Positions 24,482-36,826 of a stretch of 64,000 nt of DNA are shown in pieces. Made by a program: the position numbers and the translations under genes. The stretch comes from Sepiola atlantica (lineage: Eukaryota; Mollusca; Cephalopoda; Sepiida; Sepiolidae). Within the stretch, counting starts at the first letter, position 1. Each line of letters opens with the position of its first letter. The notes beneath the pieces were generated by a model that saw only the letters and a program-made list of their open reading frames with translations, did no database searches and was not told the origin of the DNA. The stretch is taken from positions 2,520,001-2,584,000 of the forward strand of contig OY744520.1 of assembly GCA_963556195.1 (NCBI GenBank). Reading direction: 5' to 3'.

Positions 24482-24541
<60 letters not shown>
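24482..24541. repeat. (TA)n microsatellite
   Basis: Pure TA run on the left side of the hammerhead motif. Confidence 0.95.
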
Positions 24542-24543
<2 letters not shown>

Positions 24544-24565
24544 ATTTTTATTTATACTAACATTA

Positions 24566-24631
24566 TTGGTTACATATGTGCATACATGTTTCGGTTGCAC
24601 TTTTCCCAGAAAGTCAACCTCATCAGACCAA
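24566..24631 (-). ncRNA. hammerhead ribozyme, type I, apparently intact
   Basis: On the minus strand all conserved core positions of a hammerhead are present in order. Stem I strand UUGGU (24,627-24,631) is followed by CUGAUGA (24,620-24,626). Stem II is GGUUG paired with CAACC, extended by ACUUUC against GAAAAGU around a UGG loop. GAAA (24,589-24,592) comes next, then a short stem III in which ACAUGU pairs with ACAUAUGU, one G-U and a small loop. It closes with UA as the U16.1-H17 step, and stem I strand ACCAA (24,566-24,570), exactly complementary to UUGGU. Predicted self-cleavage falls after H17 (the A at 24,571), between 24,571 and 24,570. The short stem III and open stem I are typical of hammerheads in Penelope-like retroelements and retrozymes (established knowledge). 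Activity itself is not shown by sequence. Confidence 0.85.
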
Positions 24632-24645
24632 GAATTTTCGAGAAT

Positions 24646-24659
24646 ATATATATATATAC

Positions 24660-24735
<76 letters not shown>
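24646..24735. repeat. (TA)n microsatellite
   Basis: TA run of about 90 bp with two ACA interruptions near its start, on the right side of the hammerhead. Confidence 0.95.
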
Positions 24736-24736
<1 letters not shown>

Positions 24737-24775
24737 GAAGAGTAGACAAATTATATACAGTCCTAAATTAAGTAT

Positions 24776-25072
24776 GCGGATCCGTTATTCTGGCCAACAG
24801 AATCAATAAAGATGTGGACTAAGGCGCGCCATAAAACAGGAAGTACACAGACAATATCAATATAATGATTTCTACTTTCAGCAAGATGAGGCGCCATCAC
24901 ACTTTGCAGTTGCGTAGCCTGCACTACTTCATGAATAATTTCACAGCAGATGGATCGCTCACCTGATCTAACCCTAATTAACTCTTTGCTAAGGTTTTGT
25001 AAAGAATAAGGTTTTCGCACGCAAGCCACTCACTATTGACGACATGATTTAGTTAATCTTGCTACCTGGTCA
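24776..25072 (+). pseudogene. mariner-type (Tc1/mariner superfamily) transposase relic
   Basis: Across shifting frames the plus strand shows the order expected of the catalytic C-terminal half of a mariner-like DDE transposase. A GPFFW-like start at about 24,780 leads to FQQDEAPSHFAV (24,882-24,920), corresponding to the family's QQDGAPxH with the second catalytic Asp. RWI and SPDLT follow (24,945-24,985), then KNKVFARKPLTIDDM (about 25,000-25,048). Several stops and frameshifts lie between blocks and the N-terminal half is absent. Inverted repeats are not visible. It is a dead fragment beginning about 40 bp after a TA array. The long minus-strand frame over the same bases is a shadow. Confidence 0.75.
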
Positions 25073-27235
25073 AAAAATAGATGCTGATAAAGCCTCGTGT
25101 CTAAGGTATGTATCAGTGTTGGCTACCGATTGAAAAGTTTAGTGATTTTTTAAAATGGAAATCGGTCTTGACAAGGCATGAAGCAACCTATTGTTAATAG
25201 CTAAACAATACTACTTCAAGGTAAAGAACTAGACATCAATAAGTGTTAAAAAGATGGATCCCAACCCAGAAAACAGCAATTGCTCCCCCGTTGTCAGTAA
25301 CATCGCTTATGGAATATAAATGATAAAAGCAAGCGTTAAAGGGCTGCCGAAAGTAAACCCAAGGCCCACTTTCTACTCTCCATGAATGCCGATAGCAAGC
25401 AGTTTGATTAGCTGTATGATCGAGTCAAGTCTTATCATTACATGTATTTGCTAAATTTTTTGTCTGTATACGTAAATATTGGCTTTCCTTTTTCTACATT
25501 CGCACCTTGTGCACATATATCCTTGACGTGTGTCACAGGAAATAACGGAACAGATGTCACAATTACTTCGTTTTCATTTCACACCCCAAATTACATGATT
25601 TATCCGTCAAAGTAACCCTCATAAAATCTAGCTAACTTTTCCGTTTTTTTCCTCCTGCATTTTTGTTTATTGCTGGGAGCGTCTTTCTGTGAGGATGTTC
25701 AGCTTCGTCGTTATGGCTTTCATGATTACTTCTAGGCATCTAAAACGAAACCCCTTGATGTTCTCCCTAAGTTTTAGGAAAAGAAAAAAACGTCACACAC
25801 AGCAAGATCAGATGAGTATAGAAGCTGTTTAAGTATACCGACATACTTATCTTCTATTAAATTCCGGTAGATAAGGTTCTTATATGGATTACCGAGTGTA
25901 AACAAAAGAATGTTAACAAATGTGATGGTCACAGAAAAATAAGATTACAGTGATAGTCTTCTAACATTTAGATGATAACGCAATCCGCTGATTACACTTT
26001 ATTCCATAGTTTGCACAGCACAACCAATTCTCTTACTTTTTAGATGTATTTCTTATATATTAAATGGATTTTTAATTGGAGGTTCCATCTAATAAATTTA
26101 AATTGATTACACCCCATGAATGTCTCCGACTTAACTCATATCCATACATTTACAACACATATTTCTGATACGATGAAAATATGATTGACTATGTGTTACT
26201 GATTTCATTTTCTCTGGTGTGAATTCGCTTTAACAAGAATCAAGAGATAATTGGTTTGACTTCATTGCGGCGCTTACGTTTTTATTTCAAAGTTAATACT
26301 ATCCGCTTATCTTATTCGCATTTTCGTCTGTTACACTTCAGTTTAAAATAGTATTTTCATCTCTATGTAAAGCTTACATTTAAAAGAGCATTTCCTCGCT
26401 AACTGTTCGCATCTTCCAAATAGTATTGTTGAGTGGAATAGTTCGGTTACTTCACAGTGGTAGATTATGAGATAAGAAGGCGAGTTGTAGAAAGACAAAT
26501 ACTGTAAATAATTGGAAAATATATAACATGTCCGTTTTACACAACTTTATTGTCGGGACTGAATTCAGGGCATTTACGCGCCAAAATGGACACACAGGAC
26601 ACATATTACGTGATCATATGTGTCGGGTAGTGATCTTCACTAGAGGCCGGTGATAGGCACTACTTCATCTTCGTACGATTCCAGTTGCTAATTTAACACA
26701 CATGTTCGCCCGTTAGTAACAATTTAGTTTGAAATAATATATCTATAGGCCTAAAGGTTTTAAATAGAATTCTCGTTAATCTGCCGCGATTGAGTTTGAA
26801 ATAACATTTCCGGTTGCTATTCACGCTTTAATTTGGTATTCATTATATTTGAAATAGAAGTAATGTGCAAATTAAATAACATAATTTCTTTTAGATGCTT
26901 CCAAGTATCTGTACGAGAAGCTATGTATGTCTGCTAGTCTCTGATGCTTAGAATTTATCATGCCTAACCTTGAAAAAGTATTTCGTCGATTAGAGGCGTC
27001 TTTAGAATATCTGTTATTTTTTACTTACTTTCCCATGACAGCACATATAGGCATAATGTCAGTGTGTTAATGTAGAGAATACATCTCCCTAATAAAGGAC
27101 ACTATGAACTAGAAAACACATGTAAACACCCGTCATAAATGAAAGCGCCTCAAGCGACAGGGAATAAAATCACCTCTCTTTCAAAATAAGAAGGTGATAC
27201 TTGGGATGATTGGGAAAACCTAGTAATGTAGGTGA
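25073..27235. other. non-coding stretch, nothing recognised
   Basis: Unique-looking, moderately AT-rich sequence. No long frame, inverted repeat or pol III box found by eye. Confidence 0.45.
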
Positions 27236-27258
27236 TGCTGCTGCTGCTGCTGCTGCTA

Positions 27259-27289
<31 letters not shown>

Positions 27290-27302
27290 GGATGATGATG
27301 AT
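27236..27302. repeat. (CTG)n-(ATG)n trinucleotide array
   Basis: About six CTG units followed by about ten GAT units and a short GAT coda. The reverse strand gives an S- and I-rich low-complexity frame. Confidence 0.95.
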
Positions 27303-30300
27303 TAACATTGTTACAAAAGTGGCTTCAGAGACGTAGCAGGAAAGTGGCATAGATAACAGGAAGTTTCAATAGATGGTGATAAGTGGCCGAAAGAAAAGAA
27401 ATATATATTGGCCTCAGTTTATCTAGGAACCGACGAAGTAGTATTTCGATGGTCTGTAGCATTACCCATAAGTTGCAGACCAACGTGAGACTATTTTTAT
27501 ATAATATAATATGAAATAAAACTATAATCCCCCGCCAAAAAATGAAGGGTGAGGTTATTCTACGAGATGTCGCATAATAGAGACGAATCGGGCTGGCTAT
27601 TTTCCTACGTTTAGAAGATTCGTCCGCGATTTTACACTGAAACGAACCATTAGTATATTTTGAACTGAGCGAAACGAGACAGCTTTTCATTGATAGTTTC
27701 GAATGTTCAATTCGTGGATTTTACATTTCAGATGTGCAAAACTGTTGTCAAAATCAATGTCCAGTATATATAAGAATAACATTTTTTTTTTGCTATAATA
27801 GTTTAGCCATAAGTCTGCGCAGCTTTACGTTATGCTAACTCACTCTCTACAGTGACTTCTCTAACATTGCACTCATCCCATGATAATTGTTATGCGTTCA
27901 AACAGCAACGTTTTCGGAACGAGCATTGTGTTGTCCCATAAGCTTATTTCCAATGGCGTGCAGAAGCAATATGGAATTTTTCCATATAAGGTTGAAGGTA
28001 CTAATTGGGACATGACCATAACGGAAATCGCTTAATCAATTAGCGGTATTTTATAGTTTTTTTGGTCATCTGTGCGACGGCCCCTGGATCTGTCAAAGTT
28101 ACAATTAAATAGAATGAGGTAAGAACAAGTTGCCACATGTTTCCTTCCAGACTAAAAGAATATCTGTATAGCCTAAGAGTGATTGACGGTAGAACAACCA
28201 TACAGACAGACGAACAATTATCATATTATTATAGATAAAAGGGAACTATAATAAATCGTTATAGGAATGCGACTGAAATAAAATAACTTAATTTCATGAA
28301 GATAAAGAGGGTAAGACATACCTGATTATTATAGTGTCACACTTTTAAACTGGAATTTATTGGTCTCTGACAATGCGGAGTGTATTCGCTAGTATAATAA
28401 CACAGTTGTCCCGATCAAACTATCGACTCACTTATCTACATATCTATTTATCGACATACACATACTTACATTTGTTAGTTATTATGATATATTAACTCCG
28501 TTAACGTTCAACAGACTCAACTATAAACGTGTGTCTGTTTATTAAAATTGTGTTTTATTCTGTAAAAGTGTACATTTTTTATAAAACCTCATGAAATGAC
28601 AATTAACATTTCATATCGCATTATTTGAAACGCTTTAAGTATCATTTCATTTTACGTAAATGAGAAAGGTTTTTCTCGAGAATTTCCATGTTACAGACAT
28701 TTTCTGATATACAACTCTATTTAGCTGGATATATTTTTGCAGGGATGCCGACCCTGATCATTCGCAACGAAAATAATTAAGCGAAGTCATGTATTTGAAT
28801 CAGGACATCACCTGAACTGTTGCGGCATTTAAGAGCTTTTTGGTTACATTATTGTTGAGGAGTCAACCTTTATTAGCAACCGTTAGATTTTAACCGGAAT
28901 TCGGGAGGATTTATTTGAGTTGTATACGCTTCTTAATTACATGTGCATACGACTAATCGAGGCAATAATTATGACACACTTTAAAAATAACATCAATAAT
29001 GCCGTTTTTACCAATAATATATTAACAGTGAATTCTACTTTCATCGGCTCCGGCTCAGCCCACACAACACCTCATATTTAATATTCTTACCTCACATTTC
29101 CCCATACTCACTTCTTCCCTTAATCACACTGAAAACACGACCCACACTGGCAGAATATCTTGTTATAGAGAAAATTCCACGACCACTAATTTGATGGGTA
29201 ATCTCCCACGACTCTCTACATACCATTCTCTTTACCTTCGTAAACTCTCCTATCTCGATCAGGCATGATTTGGAATCTCTACTCTTACTAGCAGTCTCTT
29301 TATAAATAAATACTTTATGTGTTTCTGTATATCATGTATCTTGAAAAAGCTTTAATGATGTTTGAGGTTAAATATCGATTTCTCCATGCCCCTGTGTTAC
29401 TGCCTGGTATTATATTTTGATTCTCCTTTCTTTTTCCTGTATTTCCAATTTTATTTAACTCATACATTTTGCCAAATTTCTATCCACGAATATATCTCAC
29501 ACGTAACTAATGTTTAGACTTGTGAGCTTCAAGTAGATATAAAAAGAACAAATATGAAGATATCATTTAAGGGCAAGAAATATTGTCCGAAAAAATTAAA
29601 GTTTACAGAAAATGGCACATCTAAAACGATTTAATAATGGCTAGTTTAATATAGTTACTATGCCTGAATACGAAAGAGGACTTTATATATTAGAATACAA
29701 ATATAAAAGAAGTAAACACCTATGCATCATTACACTAACAAATTGTTATGAATCAAATAAGGTAAGACGCCATCTTTAATGTCCTGGATGTTCAACACAA
29801 TGCAGATCCCTTTTATATAATTGTAAAAAACACTCTTATAAAAAATTAATACGAACATTGGGTTCCTCGATAATTTTCTTACACAAGTTGTGTTTGGTAA
29901 TATTATAGGGCTTATTTTACAGTTTCATCCCGAGAAGATACATCAGAGCGATAGATAAGAGCTGAACTATTCATCACAGGCCGGGTTCATATTATTAAAT
30001 ACTTTTTGTGACTGGAAGAAGTCAAGCCACAACACTACTTGACTCAAGCTAAAAGATACTGCAATAGAGAATACTGTGTTCTAAGGGTTATGCTATCAAA
30101 ATTATGGACTCATGTAAGAGTTTCTATTTAAATCATAAGATGATCAGATAATCTTTCAAAACAGCATAAGTCTACATTCTTTAGCAATACTTGATAACTT
30201 ATCAAGGAACGGGGCCCACTCGAAATTAAGGGTAAACGAGATCGTTAGTTGAACGATGATTGCCTCCACGAGACGACTGAAAAAAATAAGTAGGATGAGT

Positions 30301-30542
30301 GTATGAACATTACTTAAGAGGGATTGCTTATACGAGAGGACGGCTCAACAAGTGTTTATTCACATTAGGATTTTTAAAGGATATAGAATTATGCTTATTA
30401 AAACAATACTTAATCCATAATATCTAGCGTTGCTCGGTGGTAGGCGTGTACAACAAGATAGAAGAGTTAAAAAGTTTGTGTAATATTAAACTTTTAAAAC
30501 GTCTCCCTCACTCCCTCTCTCTATCTATGTCTCATTATTACA

Positions 30543-30546
<4 letters not shown>
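27303..30546. other. long non-coding stretch, nothing recognised
   Basis: The minus frame of 121 codons at 27,325-27,690 has no recognisable domain and runs into the trinucleotide array. The rest is unique-looking AT-rich sequence, with a C-rich, CT-biased patch at about 29,040-29,280. Confidence 0.45.

Positions 30547-30592
<46 letters not shown>
30547..30592. repeat. (TC)n microsatellite
   Basis: Pure TC run of about 46 bp inside a wider pyrimidine-rich tract (30,500-30,630). Confidence 0.95.
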
Positions 30593-30593
<1 letters not shown>

Positions 30594-31656
30594 ACCCCTT
30601 TCACCATTTTTGCCTGTCTTTACCTTTCCATCTCTGTAGTATATATCACTTACTGCTTGAAACATAAAAAAGAGATTAGATCTCTAAATACTTGGAATAA
30701 TGCATAAAATACCGATGTAGTTAATCCCGCTTACAGGTCGGAAGTTAATATTAGTTCAGCCGCCATTTGTTAGTCATAAAAGCATCGAAATTTGCTCCTA
30801 TTTTTTGAAATCTGCAAAACTTTATATGATTTATCGATGTTTTACAAGATGTTCGCGACAAATTCGAAATAGTTTATATTCTTTACTTTCAGAATCATTT
30901 GAAGTATTTAATAGCGGTAAGTACAACATATGTCACATTATGGTGATTCAAGCCGGAGTAAAATATTCGGAGAACAACATTACAGCTAAGTTCTTCTTGA
31001 ATACGTTGAAGGCCATGGTTTGAGAGCTGAAGAATTTCGACTTGGAGATGGAGATGTAAAGGCGAGCAGGAAGGAAGTTCTGACTTTTTCCACATAAGGA
31101 AATTCCTCGAAATACTAAAACAAGGTAAAGCAAGACTTGAGCAAGACAATGTGAACTTTGGCAAGAAAAGAGTTTAGCTTCATAATGGTCAGGAGAAAAA
31201 AGCGCTGAACGATGGTCTTCGGTACTATATCTACACGAAACGCAAAGCCCGCTACTATCCGCTAAAGCTCATGAGAACCCATTTACGCGACGCAAGGTGA
31301 AATACCTACGCCAGTCGTGATTTTCTGGTTCTTCTCACGAGAAGTTGGACAAGGCGCATTACAGAAGGTGTCTAACCTACAATTTGCACGAAGTGTCGCG
31401 CGTTGTAAGTACGATATTATTGCCAACTGTAATTGTCTATGTCTGTGTTTATATTAGACCACGAGACGTGCCATCCACATTTTAGTATAAACTCAGACTC
31501 AATTTAGATGGCTACATTGAGTGACTATCCATTATTGCCAAGCTTAAGTTTGCTAGCGGACTACGGTAAGGCCGTACCTGTAACAGCAGCCACGTGTCAC
31601 ACTTCCGGATAAAACCCAGCAGTGCTTGACCAATAACTTTAACTCCGAAAGTGCAT
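30593..31656. other. non-coding stretch, possible unidentified element debris
   Basis: The segment 30,800-31,420 is less AT-rich than its surroundings and carries overlapping frames on both strands (for example a 72-codon plus frame at 30,805-31,023). I recognise no domain. It ends just before a LINE 3' end. Confidence 0.4.
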
Positions 31657-31970
31657 CCTCGACGTAAATTCACTAGACCAACTTGACAATCGACTACATC
31701 TTATCCATTCACCGTGGAGGTCCCCAAATTCCGGAGAAGCTTCTACTTCAATAGCTTCTTTCCTCGTGCTGCTGGATTCTGGAACTCCCTCCCTACCCTG
31801 TTTCTCCGACGGTACTGACATGCAGAAATGTAAAACTTATGTAAACAGACATATCGCTTCGCATATCCTAATTTAGTTTGACCCCCCAAACCGTCTACCA
31901 TTTTTTCTCAGTAGCCCCTTACGTCTACAGTGGTGACCTGCTTTGTTTGGAGTGAACTGTGTTAAAAAAA
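31657..31970 (+). mobile_element. CR1/Jockey-type LINE, 3'-end relic (copy 2)
   Basis: Shares with copy 1 the coding end (RRKFTRPT, VEVPKFR, FYFNSFFPRAAGFWNSLP) and the 3' UTR, ending TGTTTGGAGTGAACTGTGTTA followed by about eight A. It is 5'-truncated just before the RRKFTRP motif. A frameshift and deletion after NSLP replace the segment kept in copy 1, and a TGA follows. Same orientation as the other copies. The minus-strand 60-codon frame here is a shadow. Confidence 0.8.
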
Positions 31971-32593
31971 AGTGCCAACACGTGGCGTACGAACTTTCCT
32001 CATAACAACCCCATGGACTATTATGTGTTCAAGGCCTACAACACCAAGGACGAGCAAATTTGTTGTACTAATCGCGCGCTCCACGTTTAAGTACCGCCTG
32101 AAAGAGTGTTGCATTTCATAAACGATACTATAAGAGATAGAATTGGAATTAAGAGAATACAACACTAATTGCCCATTATTTGCCTTTTTTTACCTATGCC
32201 AAAATTGTTAAATTCTTCTCGAATATATATAATATAAACAAGTCATTCATACAACCTCCTGCGGCTACCAATACTTGAAAACTATTAGGAATCATTGATC
32301 GTTTTATTTTCATGCGATATTAATGAATAATACTACATTTCTAACATCTAAAGGTAATCTTTGGAACCCTGCAAGGAAACGTAGTTTTCTTAAACTATGT
32401 GAATAACAATTAACAGAGTTTTTCGGTGGATTATATAATTAATCAAACTGTTTACTTTTTATTTAGAAAGAAATACATGCTTTACAGATTAATTTCAGGC
32501 AGATGGGGTTTCTAACTATGTATATCTCGCATAAAATGGTTGCGTCTGGCATACTTTTCTATTTCCGTGAAAAGATTATCTGGCAGGAGGGGA

Positions 32594-32595
<2 letters not shown>
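31971..32595. other. non-coding stretch, nothing recognised
   Basis: Short frames only. Confidence 0.45.

Positions 32596-32653
<58 letters not shown>
32596..32653. repeat. (TA)n microsatellite
   Basis: Pure TA run of about 57 bp. Confidence 0.95.
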
Positions 32654-32655
<2 letters not shown>

Positions 32656-33738
32656 CAATATCTGCACATTGTTATTTATCATAGGGTTAAGAAATATATC
32701 ACAAGAAAGATAATGTTATGATTAAAAAAAAACACTTCTCTATTTCCGTGGCATATTTTCTCTTAATTTTAATGAGAACTTCAGAGATTAATTTTTCGGA
32801 ATTAAAAGATTTTACTTTGGAAATATCCGAATAAAAGTTTTTAAAAAACACACGGTATTACTGTGACAAGAATCAAGCTTCTGGACGTATAAAATATAAA
32901 AAAGACATATTTTAATGAAAAGACAAACACTCTTGATACAGTGATTTGGTTAAAATAAGATACCTATTTAGTTAATTTTGAGCAATTAAAAAAATCAGCC
33001 TCACATTTTGTAAATATTACAAAATGTTAGTATTTTGTTTCATAAGAGCGAAGAGTGCATATTTAAGGGAGATAATGTTTATCGGGGAAAACTTGTTCAT
33101 AACTCAAATCATTTTAGACCACAAACTAAATTATATAACATTACTTATTACACTTATAAAAGTGTTTTTATTTATTTATAAGTAGTAACACATATTTCCG
33201 TGATTGTTTATTATTTTAAGAAAAACATATGCATTTAGTAAATATTTGTCTTTACATTATTTTAGCAGGTTCTAATATCGAGTAATTTCTTCTTATTTTT
33301 ATCACCTAAAAGCAAACTTTATTTCCATTGCATTTTAATACTGATAATTTTATAAAATACACACTAGAGACATTGTTTGTAAAACGGGACAATGAAGGAG
33401 GTAGCTGCATGAATATATTTGAATATCTTTAATGGCGTCTCGAAAGACGCCTTTTGTCGTCAAATTGTTAAGTTACAATTTCGATTTAACAAATAACAGA
33501 TGCTTTGAATTGAGCCGTCGGAAAATAATTATATATTTCAAAACATGATGCTTGTTTAACAATTGAAAATTATAAAACAGCACAATCGATATGATAAAAG
33601 GAACACAAATTTGTTTAATATTCATATTCAGACAATATAATTGAATATCGCAAACCGCTTTCGATGGCATTAGGTAGAATGATAGCATGTCTGTTTTGCT
33701 ATGCACAACACAAGCCACTTTCTCTCTATCTCTAATAT
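32654..33738. other. very AT-rich non-coding stretch
   Basis: No gene recognised. A short GGCGTCTCGAAAGACGCC hairpin lies at about 33,434-33,451. Confidence 0.5.
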
Positions 33739-33739
33739 T

Positions 33740-33822
<83 letters not shown>
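33739..33822. repeat. (TA)n microsatellite
   Basis: TA run of about 83 bp with one ACA interruption. Confidence 0.95.
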
Positions 33823-34545
<723 letters not shown>

Positions 34546-34628
34546 ATAGAAATAAAATAAGTGAAGTATCGTTAAAGTTATATATACGTTAAGTAAAGTA
34601 ATCAATTTAAAGACGGAAAAATGATTTG

Positions 34629-34924
34629 ATACAAATTTTATTATATAGAAAGTTCAGATGCAAGGTGTTACACTAATCCTTAATCCATGGATTTTCAAAG
34701 ATAAAACTGTTCTCGTAAGAGGATAAAATTCGGTAATGTGATATTTATAATAAATACATATTACCTTTTCTATTTCACTTTGAAAATGTAATAAGAAATA
34801 ACAGGTAAGTTTGCGGATAAAAATAAATGGCCGAGAGGGAGAATAGTAGCAGTATTGAAAATCCCTGGATTAAGGATTAGTGTAACTCCTTGCATATGAA
34901 CTGTCGATGTAATAAAATTTGTAT
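34629..34924. mobile_element. MITE with 70-bp terminal inverted repeats
   Basis: Left end 34,629-34,698 and right end 34,855-34,924 are inverted copies, about 85-90% identical by eye. They carry ATACAAATTTTATTA, then AGTTCA(G/T)ATGCAAGG, then GTTACACTAATCCTTAATCC. The roughly 156-bp centre has no coding capacity. The element sits between two TA arrays. No convincing target duplication can be read, so the superfamily is open. Confidence 0.75.
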
Positions 34925-34977
34925 AAATTTTAGGTAATTTTATGTAATTTTGTGCATTTTTATATTCATCTTTCCTT

Positions 34978-34979
<2 letters not shown>

Positions 34980-35044
<65 letters not shown>

Positions 35045-35065
35045 GGGGGGAGTGTGTGTGTGTAG
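34980..35065. repeat. compound (TA)n-(TG)n microsatellite
   Basis: About 60 bp of TA followed by a G-run and TG units. Confidence 0.95.
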
Positions 35066-35635
35066 TATTTCATCTCACGGTACTATTACGGCAAGTTCAT
35101 ATTTAATTGTAATAAGAACCGATGAAGGCAATCACATGTATTTTTGTTATATATTTAAAGATATGTATATACAATATTAAACATATAAGCATACGAAATA
35201 ACAAATGTATCTTATGTTCACACTCTATGGAAATGGGATCGATCGTCAGAAGTGTATATAACGAACTCTTGAGTGTGTTTTATACTTTGTATGCAAATTG
35301 TAATAACATTCTGAACAGAAATGAGTATAGCGTTTGCTCCATGAAAATTCAAATTAAAAAAAAAATAATAATAATAAAAGGAATTCCAAGAACGGGCCTC
35401 GTACACTCTTTTTGTCACATTTCCTTCATTAATTCACTGATTACACGTATTCTGCTGAATATGGCAGAAGCAGCACTTGTGGTAACAGAATCATATCTCA
35501 ATGGGTGTCACATGACAAAATATACACTATTAAACATTACAAAAAAACAGGTTTGCTCAGGAAAGTGTAGTACACATTTACGCATCAGCTCAAATGTGAA
35601 CACTTCTACTTCAGAAGCATTAAGGATTGCGTGCT
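35066..35635. other. non-coding stretch with the longest open frame
   Basis: A 195-codon plus frame (35,122-35,709) crosses this stretch. It has no domain, includes a lysine/isoleucine run from an A-rich tract, and its last part overlaps a possible transposase relic in another frame. I do not call it a gene. Confidence 0.45.
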
Positions 35636-35885
35636 CGACTTCAAGAACAATGAGACAGTGTAAAACCTCAATGAAGCCATTCAATTTGCCATACGAAATA
35701 TACTGCTGAGCTGCGTAATAGCATGAGGGAGTCCGAAACAATGTGTAGACGAATGACCTGCAGACACTGTACCGTTGCTTATTGTAAATTTCTGCATCTA
35801 GCAAGATGAGCCAAGCTCTCACGCTTCAAATTTGTTCAAACATTTACTCAAAGAGAACGTTGGAGGTCGTATTATTAGTCTCAAG
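35636..35885 (+). pseudogene. possible mariner-type transposase C-terminal relic
   Basis: In shifting frames the plus strand gives LNEAIQFAIRNI (about 35,671-35,705) and then LRNSMRESETMCRRM (about 35,713-35,760). This is the order of the helical end of mariner-like transposases, where an ELxxxI..AI segment is followed by ML.N..RE...R...C. A QDEPSSH phrase at about 35,800 resembles the QQDGAPxH block but lies after, not before, the C-terminal blocks, so either the piece is rearranged or that match is chance. Stops break every frame. Lower certainty than the relic at 24.8 kb. Confidence 0.35.
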
Positions 35886-36534
35886 GGTGATTTAGAGTAA
35901 ACATTTCACACGCCACACCCTTGTACCTTCCCTTCAGATTTATTTAGCGTAGTCTACTGTAAAAAATGAGTATATGAACGGGATGCAGGGAAGCCATCAG
36001 AAAATAGATCAGATGCATTTCTAGGTCAGTTTATAAGGATATCATGGAAAAAATTTGTTCTGTGTACCCATAAATAGCCAAATTGCTAAATTAAGGTCAT
36101 TTCAAAAACGTGATATAGAATAAAGAAAATAGTCCAAATACTCACATGTTTTAGATAGTCTTTTAAACAAAATAAACCAGTTATCATGGAAGTATCAACT
36201 AATTCTTGAAAGAAAAAAGAAATGAGCCTCATCGATAATTGAGTCCCGTTTAATTTGAGGGGGAGGGGGGCCATCATGTTTTGTAATACCTATCAGGACA
36301 TGTGTTCCTTTGCATTAATCTACAAAATAAAGTAAACCGAATAACTCGTGAACCTCATATTAACAGTTGTTATTCAAATATATTTCTTTTTATATAAAGA
36401 TATACATTTTAAAGAATAAAATAAATAAATAACACTGACAAGAATAATGAAACATTCTTTATATAGTTCGTTCAACTAATTCTATTTTTATTTCCTTACA
36501 GCATAAACTATTCTAACCTGGCCTTAAAATAGCA
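35886..36534. other. non-coding stretch, nothing recognised
   Basis: AT-rich sequence preceding the GIY-YIG relic. No reverse-transcriptase motif was found in it. Confidence 0.45.
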
Positions 36535-36826
36535 GTATTAACTTCGAAAACAATTAAAGATCTACTTAACACCAAACACCGTCCTCACCCTACCTCAAAT
36601 AATATTTCTTACCAAGCCGGAATCTATAAAAGACAATTGTCTCATGTTCGATGGTTTATATCGGCGAGACGGCAAAACATCTCAACTCCCTATTTACGAG
36701 CATAAACAAGACCTCAAACACAATAGTTTCCTTTACGCACTGGTCATGCACATAAATACTCTTCAACACAATTTTGATTCTACAAACTGCATCTTCTTAA
36801 ACACTGAGTTCTTTTTTCCAGCGTAG
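36535..36826 (+). pseudogene. Penelope-like element, GIY-YIG endonuclease relic
   Basis: The plus strand reads LNTKHRPHP and then, after a gap, GIYK at about 36,625 in one frame. It shifts to YRRDGKTSQLPIYEHKQDLK (about 36,658-36,717), then ALVMHINTLQHNFD and a CIFLNTE end (to about 36,810). This is the order of the C-terminal endonuclease of Penelope-like retroelements: GVYK, then Y.GeTg..l..Ri.EHk, then a His-rich ALv.H.....HnfD and a final helix. The first Tyr-Ile-Gly segment is damaged and a frameshift separates the halves, so it is inactive. No reverse transcriptase is found upstream. Such elements are the best-known animal hosts of hammerhead ribozymes like that at 24.6 kb, though the two pieces are 12 kb apart. 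Confidence 0.65.

Larger units (their letters stand above)
24330..24645 (-). mobile_element. ribozyme-bearing repeat, copy 1
   Basis: Sequence from about 24,331 (CCTGAGGATAATTCGACGAA) through ACCTGTGAAACCTATG and ACATTTATTATTTT to the hammerhead at 24,566-24,631 is shared, with drift, by 54,462-54,690. That shows a dispersed family. A TA array has expanded inside this copy (24,482-24,541). The orientation shown is that of the hammerhead. Hammerheads are known in Penelope-like elements and in small non-autonomous retrozymes of animals; which of these this is cannot be told from two partial copies. Confidence 0.6.

Noticed and set aside
24475..24771. [10 protein letters not shown] frames
   Set aside because: Translations of TA microsatellites, like those at 4.9, 9.0, 32.6, 33.8, 34.4 and 35.0 kb.
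27325..27690. 121-codon minus frame
   Set aside because: No recognisable domain; ends in the trinucleotide array.
35122..35709. Longest open frame (195 codons, plus)
   Set aside because: No domain, a Lys/Ile run from an A-rich tract, no promoter or splice context. Its 3' part overlaps a possible transposase relic in another frame.
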